From Nitrospina sp052156635 (GTDB taxonomy: Bacteria; Nitrospinota; Nitrospinia; Nitrospinales; Nitrospinaceae): DNA of 64,000 bases. Below, one piece after another: positions 43,165 through 51,108 of the stretch. The notes under the pieces were generated by a model. That model did not search any database. It saw only the letters and a list, made by a program, of their open reading frames with translations, and was not told the origin of the DNA. The stretch spans positions 434,001-498,000 of the forward strand of contig NZ_JBQKUO010000003.1 in the NCBI RefSeq assembly GCF_052156635.1, given 5' to 3'. Position numbers and translations under genes: made by a program. Position 1 is the first letter of the stretch; each line of letters begins with the position of its first letter.

Positions 43165-43695
43165 TCAATCAAATTCGCTGCTTTTTCCAAGAACAATGCG
43201 TTTGGTCACCACAATGGCCTGGGCTATCCAGAGCATGACCGGCTTGCCGATAAAATACCGCCCGTCCCGTTCCACGATCTGGCCGGTGCCGAGCAGCCGT
43301 TTCAACCGGATTTCAACCATTTGCGAGGCGTTGTAGCGTCCCAGCAACTCGTCGAGGGCCAGCGTCCCTCCCGCCTCGTGGAGTTCGCGCAGCAGGCGGA
43401 TGCGCCGGGCGGTTTCGCCCAGGTTGATGAAGTGGAAATAGCAGTAGCCCAGCATGCCGTAAGTGACCGCATTCACAAACAAAAGCGCTACGGCCTCGTT
43501 CAATGCCAAACCCGAACCCTGGGCGATCACCCATTCCCCGGCCAGCAGGGCTCCCATGCCCGCCGCAAAGCCGAGGTACACGGATTTGAGGAGACCCCAC
43601 CGGCCCCACCGGGCCACGGCAATCTGGATCAATACATTGATCGCCAGGCACAAAACGGGGTTCAGAACATGGGCGATTTCGCGCGCCGTCACCAT
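43165..43695 (-). CDS. membrane protein with C-terminal winged-helix-like domain (unknown)
   Basis: A 176-residue protein with three or four membrane helices (about 10-28, 35-55, 65-90). A soluble part follows (about 95-160: RIRLLRELHEAGGTLALDELLGRYNASQMVEIRLKRLLGTGQIVERDGRYFIGKP) that reads like a winged helix with DNA-binding-style pattern. It then ends in another hydrophobic helix. It starts 4 nt after its neighbour's stop, and both share the layout membrane part plus winged-helix-like tail. I do not recognise a named family; pairs like this near glycan genes suggest membrane-anchored assembly or regulatory roles. Confidence 0.7.
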   Translation of the reverse strand: MVTAREIAHVLNPVLCLAINVLIQIAVARWGRWGLLKSVYLGFAAGMGALLAGEWVIAQGSGLALNEAVALLFVNAVTYGMLGYCYFHFINLGETARRIRLLRELHEAGGTLALDELLGRYNASQMVEIRLKRLLGTGQIVERDGRYFIGKPVMLWIAQAIVVTKRIVLGKSSEFD

Positions 43696-43699
43696 GGTC

Positions 43700-44218
43700 T
43701 CAGCCTCCCTTTCCGGCCTTGAACAGCGACCGGTACACCACGAACAGGCGCGCCATCAGGCGGCCTTTCGGCGTCAGGCGGTAGCGCCCGTCCTCCAGCA
43801 CCGCCATCTTGTCGGTCAGAAGATCACGCAGGCGCGGCTTCACCAGCACGTCGTCGTTCATGCGCTCAAAAAACGTTTCCACAGGCAGGCCCGGTTCGCC
43901 CGCCTCGGCTACGGCCTGCACCATGACGAGCGACGGGCTGTCCGCTTCCAGACCGGAGTAAGTGATCATGTACGCCAGCGTGAACGCGGTGAACAGCAGA
44001 GCGATGTGCAGGAACTGCGTCCATCGGGTGGGCGCGGTCACACCGAACAGAGAGGCTTCCGGGTTCGTCCACAACACGGCGGAACCCACCACCAGCGTGC
44101 CGAAGAAAATCTGCAACAGCACCTTGGTCTGGCGCTTGGGCAGGCGGATCTTCCAGACGATGAGGTGCAGGACCAATGCCAGAATCAGCAGGGCCAGGCC
44201 CCAGACAAGAACTTGCAT
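43700..44218 (-). CDS. membrane protein with C-terminal winged-helix-like domain (unknown), partner of 43165
   Basis: A 172-residue protein with three membrane helices (about 3-22, 35-52, 65-88), then a soluble winged-helix-like region (GLPVETFFERMNDDVLVKPRLRDLLTDKMAVLEDGRYRLTPKGRLMARLFVVYRSLF). The patterns LLTDKMAVLEDGRYRLTPKG here and LLGTGQIVERDGRYFIGKP in the neighbour align, implying related soluble domains. It lies 83 nt after the glycosyltransferase gene in the same leftward arm. Function is unknown. Confidence 0.7.
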   Translation of the reverse strand: MQVLVWGLALLILALVLHLIVWKIRLPKRQTKVLLQIFFGTLVVGSAVLWTNPEASLFGVTAPTRWTQFLHIALLFTAFTLAYMITYSGLEADSPSLVMVQAVAEAGEPGLPVETFFERMNDDVLVKPRLRDLLTDKMAVLEDGRYRLTPKGRLMARLFVVYRSLFKAGKGG

Positions 44219-44301
44219 TAGAGACGGATACAGGTTGAAAGAAAAGGATTACGCCGAACACCCCAAAGGTGGGTGGCGGCGCCACGGGGGTTCCACCCGT
44301 T

Positions 44302-45117
44302 TTATTTTTTTACTTTATACAAGGTGTTTTCGGTGGCGTAGCGACGCGAGGTGGAACTGCCCGCGACAAATTCGTCATTTGCCACCTTGCTTTTCTTGCT
44401 GAAATAGAAATCCCGCACCAGGCGGAGGTAACCCCGCGCCACTCGCAGGAGCGACGGGTACGACACCGCCTTGGATTTCCCTTCCAGCCGCAGGCCCAGG
44501 CGGTACGGCACTTCCGCAAACAGGTATCCCTTTTTCACTGCGCGGATCAGGATGTCGGTCTGGAAGAAAAAGCTGGCGCTCCGGTATTCGAGTTCTTTCA
44601 GGATGCACTTGCGGTAGAGCACCGTGCCGTTGGTGTAATTGAAATTGACCATGAAGGTGGAGTTGATGACACTGCGGTATACAAACGAAAGGATGTTGCG
44701 GAAGGCGCTGCGCACGCCGCGGTTGTACACAAACGGGATGACGATGTCCACGTGCTCCAGCAGGCGGATGTACTGCATGATTTCCCAGGGATCGTTTTCA
44801 TTGTCGCCGGGAAGCATGATGACGATTTCGTTGGCCGCGTCGTCGACCCCTTCCCAGAAAGACGCGCCGATGCCGCGCGGGTTTTCGTGATGGATCACCC
44901 GCACGCGCGGGTCGCGGCCCATGAACTCCTCAATGATTTGCGGCGTGCGGTCGCGGCTGCCGTCGTTGACGGCAATGATCTCGCCCGGGATGGAAAAATG
45001 GTCCAGCGCATCCAGCGTGTTCTGCAGGGCGAGCGCGACGTGCGCTTCTTCGTTCAACGCCGGCATGATGACGCTGAGTGTTGGATGGTCCCCCATAAGC
45101 TTGTCGGTATCCGGCAT
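44302..45117 (-). CDS. GT2-family glycosyltransferase (dolichol/undecaprenyl-phosphate sugar transferase-like)
   Basis: A 271-residue cytoplasmic-face glycosyltransferase with GT-A fold. It has LSVIMPALNEEAHVALALQNTLD at the nucleotide-binding start, AVNDGSRDRTPQIIEEF, and the metal/acceptor motif IMLPGDNENDPWEIMQYI. The region FFFQTDILIRAVKKGYLFAEVPYRLGLR is typical of DPM1/ArnC-like enzymes that load a sugar on a polyprenyl phosphate. There are no large membrane segments, so it is probably peripheral. It is placed 36 nt after the isomerase gene in the sugar-nucleotide arm and is the likely consumer of that arm's activated sugar. Confidence 0.88.
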   Translation of the reverse strand: MPDTDKLMGDHPTLSVIMPALNEEAHVALALQNTLDALDHFSIPGEIIAVNDGSRDRTPQIIEEFMGRDPRVRVIHHENPRGIGASFWEGVDDAANEIVIMLPGDNENDPWEIMQYIRLLEHVDIVIPFVYNRGVRSAFRNILSFVYRSVINSTFMVNFNYTNGTVLYRKCILKELEYRSASFFFQTDILIRAVKKGYLFAEVPYRLGLRLEGKSKAVSYPSLLRVARGYLRLVRDFYFSKKSKVANDEFVAGSSTSRRYATENTLYKVKK

Positions 45118-45153
45118 CCCCTGCCCCCCCAGGTTGGTGCCCCCAGGCGACGG

Positions 45154-45738
45154 CTACGCGCCGGCCTGCTGGTTCATGATCATGGTATCGAGTATGCAGT
45201 GACAGATGGCGTGGTGCAGCACCTCAACCGGCCCGTACCCCGGAAACGGCACGTAGAAATTGAGGTCGCCTTTGGCCCGCAACGGGTTTTCCTCCTTGAA
45301 CCCGGAAAACGTCACCACATGACACCCGCGTTCGCGCGCCGCCTTGACCCCATTGTGAATGTTTTCCGAATTGCCGGAACTGCTGATGGCGAACAGGATG
45401 TCGCCGGGATCGGCCAGGAACTCGATCGGTTTCTGAAATACGTACTCGTAGCCGAAATCGTTGCCGATGCAGGTCAGGAGGGCACCGTCATTGAACGCGG
45501 TGGCGCGCTTGCCGCCGGCCTTGGTGAAATCCGTCGCCATGTGGCTGGCGATGGAGGCGCTCGCCCCGTTGCCGATGAACATCAGGCGTTTTCCCGCCTG
45601 CGACTGCTTGTTGATCAGCTCCACCGCCGCCACCACGCCGTCGGGAAAACTGTAGGTCTCCCCGTTCTGGCCGGTCACCATGATGCCGTCCATCGCCTTT
45701 TTCAAATTGCCGAAATACTCCTCAACCATACGTTGCAT
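45154..45738 (-). CDS. GmhA-like SIS-domain sugar-phosphate isomerase
   Basis: A 194-residue SIS-fold protein resembling phosphoheptose isomerase (sedoheptulose-7-P to D-glycero-heptose-7-P). It has LMFIGNGASASIASHMATDFTKAGGKRA (phosphate-binding loop, near residues 52-80), GDILFAISSSGNSENI and EVLHHAICHCILD near the C-terminus, where the GmhA active-site His lies. It is 14 nt downstream of the kinase-nucleotidyltransferase fusion, which matches the normal heptose order of steps (isomerase, kinase, nucleotidyltransferase). The exact sugar may not be heptose given the unusual neighbours. Confidence 0.88.
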   Translation of the reverse strand: MQRMVEEYFGNLKKAMDGIMVTGQNGETYSFPDGVVAAVELINKQSQAGKRLMFIGNGASASIASHMATDFTKAGGKRATAFNDGALLTCIGNDFGYEYVFQKPIEFLADPGDILFAISSSGNSENIHNGVKAARERGCHVVTFSGFKEENPLRAKGDLNFYVPFPGYGPVEVLHHAICHCILDTMIMNQQAGA

Positions 45739-45751
45739 ATAACAACCCCTG

Positions 45752-47284
45752 TTATTTGGCCAGTGAATGAATCAGTTCCAGAACTTCGTTTTTCTCAACC
45801 GAGCGCTTGTTGCCCATGATCTGCACCGCGAGCGCCCCGACCGCATTGCCGACGAAGGTCACCATGTCCATCGGCATCGACTGCGCCACGCACGGCGCGG
45901 TGTAGGCGAAGTAGGCGTCGCCCGCGCCGATGGTGTCGACCACGTTGGTCGAGAAGATGGGCGTGCGGAACACCTGCTGTTTGCCGTTGACTCCCAGCGA
46001 GCCGCGCTTGCCCAGGGTCACCACCAGGTGGTTGGCCTGGATCTGCTCCTTGATGGTGAGCGCGATCTCGTCGATGGCGCCGTGCTTGTCCTGCGCCGCC
46101 AGCCGCACTTCGGGCTCGTCCAGGCAGACATAATGCGGCCTGGCGTATTTGGTGATGAGATTGTAACCGGAATTCGCGGCATTGGTCTGCGTGTTGACCG
46201 CCAGCACCTTCGCATTGTCCACCAGCGCCTTATAGATGGTCTCCGACACGAACCCGTGCCCGAAATCCGAAAGAAGGACCAGGTCGTATCCCTGCACCTG
46301 CTTCTTCAGGTAATCCGCGACTTCCTGGTCGAGAGACGGCGGCAGTTTCGTGTCGTTGATGTAATTGACCTCGAACAGTTTCTGGTTCAGGTACTGGTGC
46401 ACGAAACGGGTCTTGGTGATGGTCGGGCCGTCTTCGCGGTAAAAGAACCGCGTGGTGACGTTCGGCTTCAAATTGTCGCGGATGAACTCGGCGCGCGGAT
46501 TGTCCAGCCCCAGAAGCGTCACCAGGTGCACCTCCTTGCACAGTCCCGCCACATGGTTGGCGATGGCGAACGCGCCACCCGCAAACACTTCGTGGCTGAG
46601 GAACCGGTTGACCACCAGGTTCGCCTTGCCCGCCTTGCCCATCGGTTCGCAGTAATGGTATTCGTCGATGATGCCGTCGCCGATCAGGCACACCCGCAGG
46701 TTCTCCATGCCGTGCAGGTAGTCGGCGATTTCCTTGAACGTGTAACGCTTGAAAAAGTTCTTCAGGAAGAGCTTGGTGTCTTCCGGGTAGAGGTCGAAGA
46801 AATTGCGCAGGATGTGCGACGAGCGCATGGAGAACCCGTCGGTCTCGCGGATCTGGATTTCGCCCCAGAACAGGTCGCGCTCCTCCTCGAAGATTTTCCG
46901 GTTCACTTCCTGGTCGCGTTCCTGGTGCGCCTGCCCCTTGGCGAACACATCGGGGTTGAGGATGCGCACGCATTCGAACGGCCGGTCGTCGTCCACCAGG
47001 CAGACGTAGTCGATCTGCCCGAGCGACGCCACATTGTTGAGCCGCAGGGCCTCCGGGAACACCGGCCGCCCGGGACCGCGCCTCACGTCCTTGTCCTTGA
47101 TGACCGTCACGATCATCACATCGCCCATACTGCAGGCCGTGTTGAGATGCTGGATGATACCGGGATGAATGAGATCGAACACACCGTGCGACAACACCAC
47201 TTTCCTGCCTTCGGCCTTGAGCTCGCGCACTTTGGCGGCGAGGTCTTCAAAGGTAAGGATTTTTTCCTGCGGATCGACAGCCAT
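45752..47284 (-). CDS. fused nucleotidyltransferase + PfkB sugar kinase (HldE-like, domain order reversed)
   Basis: A 510-residue two-domain enzyme. The N-terminal domain (about 8-165) is a cytidylyltransferase-like fold (VVLSHGVFDLIHPGIIQHL), in which the second His of the HxGH motif is replaced by Ile. The C-terminal domain (about 205-510) is a PfkB/ribokinase-type kinase with VFAGGAFAIANHVAGL and the anion-hole motif VVDTIGAGDAYFAYT. Standard HldE has kinase first and adenylyltransferase second, so the order here is reversed. The altered nucleotidyltransferase motif and the separate intact enzyme in the next gene suggest the kinase is the main activity. The start at 47284 is followed 13 nt upstream by the partner gene's stop. 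Confidence 0.85.
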   Translation of the reverse strand: MAVDPQEKILTFEDLAAKVRELKAEGRKVVLSHGVFDLIHPGIIQHLNTACSMGDVMIVTVIKDKDVRRGPGRPVFPEALRLNNVASLGQIDYVCLVDDDRPFECVRILNPDVFAKGQAHQERDQEVNRKIFEEERDLFWGEIQIRETDGFSMRSSHILRNFFDLYPEDTKLFLKNFFKRYTFKEIADYLHGMENLRVCLIGDGIIDEYHYCEPMGKAGKANLVVNRFLSHEVFAGGAFAIANHVAGLCKEVHLVTLLGLDNPRAEFIRDNLKPNVTTRFFYREDGPTITKTRFVHQYLNQKLFEVNYINDTKLPPSLDQEVADYLKKQVQGYDLVLLSDFGHGFVSETIYKALVDNAKVLAVNTQTNAANSGYNLITKYARPHYVCLDEPEVRLAAQDKHGAIDEIALTIKEQIQANHLVVTLGKRGSLGVNGKQQVFRTPIFSTNVVDTIGAGDAYFAYTAPCVAQSMPMDMVTFVGNAVGALAVQIMGNKRSVEKNEVLELIHSLAK

Positions 47285-47297
47285 AGCCCCTGCCTGG

Positions 47298-47780
47298 TTA
47301 TTTGATGTATTTGTTGATGAGTTCCGTGGAGGAGAACACGATTTCGTGGGTGAATCGCATTTCCGCGCCGATCTCCTCCAGCACCTTGAACTCCTTCTGG
47401 ATCTTGCCGGTCTTGTCTTCCAGCTTTTCGAACTCCTGCCCCTTCACGTAGATGTCCGGCCGAAGCAGGCGCAGGGTTTCCTCCGCCGTCGGCCACTCGT
47501 TGACACCGGCGTAATCGACACATTCGAGCGCGGCCAGCGACTCGGCGCGCAGCCGCTCCCCGAATACCGGGCGGCCCGGACCTTTATCCACGTAGCGGTC
47601 GGGACTGACGGTGACCACCAGCACGTCGCCCATTTTCTTCGCCGCCTGCAGATACTTGATGTGGCCGGGGTGCATGAGGTCGAAACAACCGTGGCACAGG
47701 ACCACCTTGCGCCCGCGGGCCTTTTCCTCTTTCAGTTTTTCCGCCAGCGCGGCCAGCTCGAAGACCTTGGTGTCCGACAT
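47298..47780 (-). CDS. stand-alone nucleotidyltransferase (HldE-C / cytidylyltransferase-like)
   Basis: A 160-residue nucleotidyltransferase that would activate a sugar or polyol phosphate with ATP or CTP. The motif KVVLCHGCFDLMHPGHIKYLQAAKKMGDVLVVTV carries an intact HxGH (HPGH), and RLRAESLAALECVDY and PDIYVKGQEFEK fit the family. Unlike most, it has a long C-terminal extension (EEIGAEMRFTHEIVFSSTELINKYI) typical of RfaE/HldE-type enzymes. The ATG at 47780 is chosen; an in-frame GTG at 47852 would overlap the upstream gene and adds non-family sequence. It shows clear similarity to the N-terminal domain of its downstream neighbour, implying duplication. Confidence 0.87.
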   Translation of the reverse strand: MSDTKVFELAALAEKLKEEKARGRKVVLCHGCFDLMHPGHIKYLQAAKKMGDVLVVTVSPDRYVDKGPGRPVFGERLRAESLAALECVDYAGVNEWPTAEETLRLLRPDIYVKGQEFEKLEDKTGKIQKEFKVLEEIGAEMRFTHEIVFSSTELINKYIK

Positions 47781-47803
47781 TCCGGAGTTCCTAAAAAAAC
47801 AGC

Positions 47804-48793
47804 TTAACGGGTTTTGCCCGATTTGTGTTCCAAATTTTGGATGGCCTGCCACAACGCGGGGATGGTGTCCGCATGGGAGCCTTTCACGTAGTGGCTTTCA
47901 CCTCCGTCGGCGACGGTGCGCACCAGCATCGTTTTCCAGGGGCGGTAATAATAACCGGCGCTCGACCGTGGCGCTTCCTTGCGGAAGTTCGAGGGCAGGT
48001 CGTGCAGATCGCAGACCAGCGTGGTGAAGCGCCGCACCTCGCCGCCTTCCTGATGCGCCAGGTTGCGCGCCATGCTGAGTGCCTTGAGGTACACTTCCGG
48101 GGCCATGACGGCACTGCCGAAATTCATCACCACCCCGCCTTCCAGCCGCTTGACGCAGGCGGCGAACCTGAGAAAATCCGTGTACGAAAGAGCCCCTGTC
48201 GCCGCGCCGTCGAAATTCGGGTGCTGGTGGATGATGTCCTGTCCGATGCAGACGTGCACCGTGGCCGGAATTCCCAGCCGCTCGGCGTGCGCGAACAGAC
48301 TGATGTCCTTGTGCGGGAAATCGCTGTTTCCTATGGCCCTTCCCACCGCCTGCCCCAACCCGGTGTGCGGGTCTTTTTTGTACGCGGCGTTGACGATGTC
48401 GTTGAGCTCCGCCGTCTCTTTCCAGAAACCGAACTCCCCGGTCTGGATGTACCGCGCCACGCTTTCCGTGGTGGCGCCGATACGTGCGAACTCGTAATCG
48501 TGAATGATCCCCGCACCGTTGAACGCCAGACAATCGAGGTAACCGCGCTCCATCAGGTCGATGAGGTAGCGCTGGACCCCGGACCGGATGACGTGCGCCC
48601 CCATCATCAGAATGCGGGCACGGCCGGATTCCTTCGCCTGCATCAGACATTCCGCCACCGGCCGCAGCACCTCCACCATGAGCGGAGACGCACCGCGTTG
48701 CAGGTCGCGGATGCAATCCACTTGCAGATCGTGCTGTCTTTCGGCCAACGGTTTGATTTTCAGGGAGGTCAGGTTGAATGACGGTGTTTGCAT
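47804..48793 (-). CDS. deoxyhypusine-synthase-like protein (NAD-binding fold), function unknown
   Basis: A 329-residue protein. Residues about 60-125 (ILMMGAHVIRSGVQRYLIDLMERGYLDCLAFNGAGIIHDYEFARIG) closely resemble the deoxyhypusine synthase pattern, including HVI, NGAG and HD. The lysine that carries the aminobutyl group in true deoxyhypusine synthases is not evident. The C-terminal half has HQHPNFDGAATGALSYTDFLRF and GGVVMNFGSAVMAPEVYLKAL. Bacteria lack eIF5A, so these relatives must do something else, for example handle another alkylated amine or NAD-dependent chemistry. It is first gene of the leftward arm, 24 nt before the nucleotidyltransferase gene, under the promoter at 48868-48896. 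Confidence 0.7.
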   Translation of the reverse strand: MQTPSFNLTSLKIKPLAERQHDLQVDCIRDLQRGASPLMVEVLRPVAECLMQAKESGRARILMMGAHVIRSGVQRYLIDLMERGYLDCLAFNGAGIIHDYEFARIGATTESVARYIQTGEFGFWKETAELNDIVNAAYKKDPHTGLGQAVGRAIGNSDFPHKDISLFAHAERLGIPATVHVCIGQDIIHQHPNFDGAATGALSYTDFLRFAACVKRLEGGVVMNFGSAVMAPEVYLKALSMARNLAHQEGGEVRRFTTLVCDLHDLPSNFRKEAPRSSAGYYYRPWKTMLVRTVADGGESHYVKGSHADTIPALWQAIQNLEHKSGKTR

Positions 48794-48867
48794 CGGTCAG
48801 CCCGTGGCCGGTCAAAGAAAGTGGAGAGCCGGGACCCTCCGCCTGCCGGGGGCCCCTAAGTCTGTGA

Positions 48868-48896
48868 ATTGTATAATTAAAGGGAGCGTCTGGCAA
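48868..48896 (-). promoter_or_regulatory. putative promoter of the leftward biosynthetic arm
   Basis: Leftward strand: TTGCCA (48891-48896), 17-nt spacer, TACAAT (48868-48873). It lies about 75 nt upstream of the ATG at 48793. Good spacing; each box departs from consensus by one or two bases. Confidence 0.5.
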
Positions 48897-49044
48897 ATTG
48901 GAAATCGTTTCCCCCTTTCCGGGTGTGTCCCGGCAACCGTTCCCGCAGGCCCTGATAAAACCGGCAAACAATTAAGGACGCGGTTCTTCAATGAAAAACG
49001 CCTCTTAACTCTTTGCCGTTTCAGGAGTTCCTATCCGGTTTTGA

Positions 49045-49073
49045 TTGATTTCACAAGCGGTCCTTGGCATAAT
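49045..49073 (+). promoter_or_regulatory. putative promoter of the rightward biosynthetic arm
   Basis: TTGATT (49045-49050), 17-nt spacer, CATAAT (49068-49073). Expected start near 49080, leaving a leader of about 110 nt before the ATG at 49193. Confidence 0.5.
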
Positions 49074-49192
49074 ATCTGAACGGCCAGACAGCCTGAACAG
49101 GCACGCATCCGAAAAAACCCGACCCCGCTAGGGTTTTCAGTTTTCCGGCCTAAACCCGATTGCATCAACCCTATGTCCATAAAGGCACGCTA

Positions 49193-50605
49193 ATGAGCGA
49201 ATCTGATTCGAATAAAAACCGTTTTGGTCTCGACGCAAACACCCACATCCCCAAGGATGTTCCGCTTGCCAAAACACCGGGACACAAACTGCGTACGTCC
49301 AACACCATCGTCGACCGCAAGGCCCTGCACGAAACGCAGATCAAGCTGAAAGACCAGGCGGTCGACTCCAAAAAAATCGACAAAATGGACGACCAGGAAG
49401 TGGAGTACGTCCAGTTCGAGGACCAAGTCGGCATCATCCGCAAAAGCGCAGGAGAGGAAGAGGAAGCTCAGGAACCGGTTCCGAACATGTTCACCGGGCC
49501 GAGCTACCGCAACCAGAAAGAACGGTTCCGTTTCGACGGCCACAAGATGATGCACCATCTGGACCGGGTGATGTCCTGGATGCAGGGTGGCCGTTTCGCG
49601 CCGATTCACATCGACATGGGCCTCACCAAATTCTGCAACACCGCCTGCCTGTACTGCTATGCGGTGGTGCAGAACATGACCAAGGGCACCATGATCCAGC
49701 GCGACGCCCTGCTCCGCTACATCGAGGACTGCGGCAAGCTTGGCGTGCGTTCCATCGGCTTCATCGGCGACGGCGAACCGACGCTGAACCCGGCCATGTA
49801 CGACGCCACCGTGCTCGCCAAGCAGATGGGCGTGGACACCTCCATGGCCACCAACGGGCTGATCATCGACATGGACCGCGCGCACGAACTGCTGCGCGAC
49901 ATGACCTTCATCCGCATCAACCTGTCCGCGGGCACGCCGGAAGGCTTCCGCCGCGTGCACCAGTCCACCGAGGAAAACTTCCACCTGCTGGTGGAAAACA
50001 TCCGCGAGCTGGTGCGCATCAAGAAGGAAAACAATTACCAGTGCACGATCGGCCTGCAGATGGTGCTCATCCCGGAATGCTTCGATGAAGTCATCCCGGA
50101 AGCCAAGCTGGGCGCGGAGCTGGACGTCGATTACTTCGTCATCAAGCACTGCTCCGACTCCGAGTACAAGGAGATCGGCATCAATTACGAAAATTACCTG
50201 TCTCTCGAGGAGATGCTCCACGAAGCCGAAGGCTACAGCAACGACAACTACGTCGTGCAGGTGAAGTGGAACAAGATCATGGCGGCGGGCGAATCCGACC
50301 TGTACAAGGACGGCTACCGGAAATACGACGTGTGCTACGGCACGCCGTTCCTGCTGCAGATCTCCGGCAACGGCAAGGTGTATCCCTGCGGCCCGTTCTT
50401 CAACAAGGACCGCTTTTACATCGGCGACCTGCACACCGACTCGTTTTACGACATGGTGATGGGCGACCGTTACTGGGAGGTGCACGAGGACGTCGCCAAC
50501 TCGGTGGACGTGCACAAGGACTGCGCCATCGGCTGCCGGCAGGACTACGTCAACAAGTTCCTGTGGGACCTGAAGAACGCGCCGGAACACGTCAACTTCA
50601 TCTGA
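49193..50605 (+). CDS. radical SAM protein (SPASM/twitch-like C-terminus), substrate unknown
   Basis: A 470-residue enzyme. A charged N-terminal region of about 110 residues, absent from its relative at 51109, precedes RFDGHKMMHHLDRVMSWMQGGRFAPIHIDMGLTKFCNTACLYCY, with cluster cysteines Cys148, Cys152, Cys155. SIGFIGDGEPTLNPAMYD is the radical SAM glycine motif. The C-terminal part (GNGKVYPCGPFFNKDRFYIGDL... DCAIGC) has several Cys, suggesting an auxiliary cluster as in SPASM/twitch enzymes. It starts at the ATG at 49193; a TTG at 49160 is in frame but without support. It ends in the same HVNFI as the gene at 51109. It is likely a sugar- or peptide-modifying enzyme of the rightward arm; the reaction is unknown. 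Confidence 0.87.
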   Translation: MSESDSNKNRFGLDANTHIPKDVPLAKTPGHKLRTSNTIVDRKALHETQIKLKDQAVDSKKIDKMDDQEVEYVQFEDQVGIIRKSAGEEEEAQEPVPNMFTGPSYRNQKERFRFDGHKMMHHLDRVMSWMQGGRFAPIHIDMGLTKFCNTACLYCYAVVQNMTKGTMIQRDALLRYIEDCGKLGVRSIGFIGDGEPTLNPAMYDATVLAKQMGVDTSMATNGLIIDMDRAHELLRDMTFIRINLSAGTPEGFRRVHQSTEENFHLLVENIRELVRIKKENNYQCTIGLQMVLIPECFDEVIPEAKLGAELDVDYFVIKHCSDSEYKEIGINYENYLSLEEMLHEAEGYSNDNYVVQVKWNKIMAAGESDLYKDGYRKYDVCYGTPFLLQISGNGKVYPCGPFFNKDRFYIGDLHTDSFYDMVMGDRYWEVHEDVANSVDVHKDCAIGCRQDYVNKFLWDLKNAPEHVNFI

Positions 50606-50635
50606 TCCACGCCGCACCCCCGGGGAGGGGGACGT

Positions 50636-51085
50636 GTGACCGATTTCAGCCAGAGCGAATCCCTGCCCGTGTTTGTGGGCGCGATCGTGAGCGACGCCGA
50701 CGGCCGCATCCTGTGCCAGTTGCGCGACAACAAACCCGGTATCCAGTATCCGGGGTACTGGACCTGCTCGCCGGGCGGCCATGTGGAACCGGGCGAACCG
50801 CTTACCGACGCCATCCTGCGCGAACTGCACGAGGAATTTGAAATCGAGGTGGACGCACTGCAGCCACTGACCACCCTGCGTTACACGGCAGCCGACCCGG
50901 AACCCCCCGGCGTGTACAACGCATTCACCGCCCGCCTGCGCACTCCGGTGTCCGAAGTGCGGTGCAACGAGGGACAGAAGGTGGACTTTTTCCCGCCGGA
51001 CGTCATCCGGGAACTCAACGTCCACCCCATCAGCCTGCGGTTTCTCGATTTGTTTTTGACAGGGAAAACCGAGGCGTTATCCTGA
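50636..51085 (+). CDS. Nudix hydrolase
   Basis: A 149-residue Nudix-fold hydrolase that would cleave a nucleoside diphosphate linked to another moiety. The Nudix box begins at GGHVEPGE (about residues 47-54) and continues PLTDAILRELHEEF; the normal Gly before the last hydrophobic is Glu. PGYWTCSPGGHVEPGE is close to the usual sugar-nucleotide or prenyl-diphosphate hydrolases. It begins at GTG 50636, 30 nt after the radical SAM gene, and is followed 23 nt later by a second radical SAM gene. In a locus full of nucleotide-sugar enzymes a housekeeping or product-releasing role is plausible. Confidence 0.9.
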   Translation: MTDFSQSESLPVFVGAIVSDADGRILCQLRDNKPGIQYPGYWTCSPGGHVEPGEPLTDAILRELHEEFEIEVDALQPLTTLRYTAADPEPPGVYNAFTARLRTPVSEVRCNEGQKVDFFPPDVIRELNVHPISLRFLDLFLTGKTEALS

Positions 51086-51108
51086 ACAGGAGCACTCGAA
51101 AGGAAGCA

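Larger units (their letters stand above)
48794..49192. other. divergent promoter region of the biosynthetic locus
   Basis: About 400 nt between the leftward and rightward arms without a gene. It holds a promoter facing each way (48868-48896 leftward, 49045-49073 rightward). No palindrome of operator quality was noticed, so joint regulation remains open. Confidence 0.5.

Noticed and set aside
44269..47305. Long rightward open frames opposite the GT2, SIS and kinase-nucleotidyltransferase genes
   Set aside because: Antisense shadows; the leftward genes show complete family motifs and proper spacing.
49190..51025. 611-codon open frame opposite the first radical SAM and Nudix genes
   Set aside because: Shadow of two genes with complete catalytic motifs; its Val/His/Asp-rich composition has no recognisable domains.
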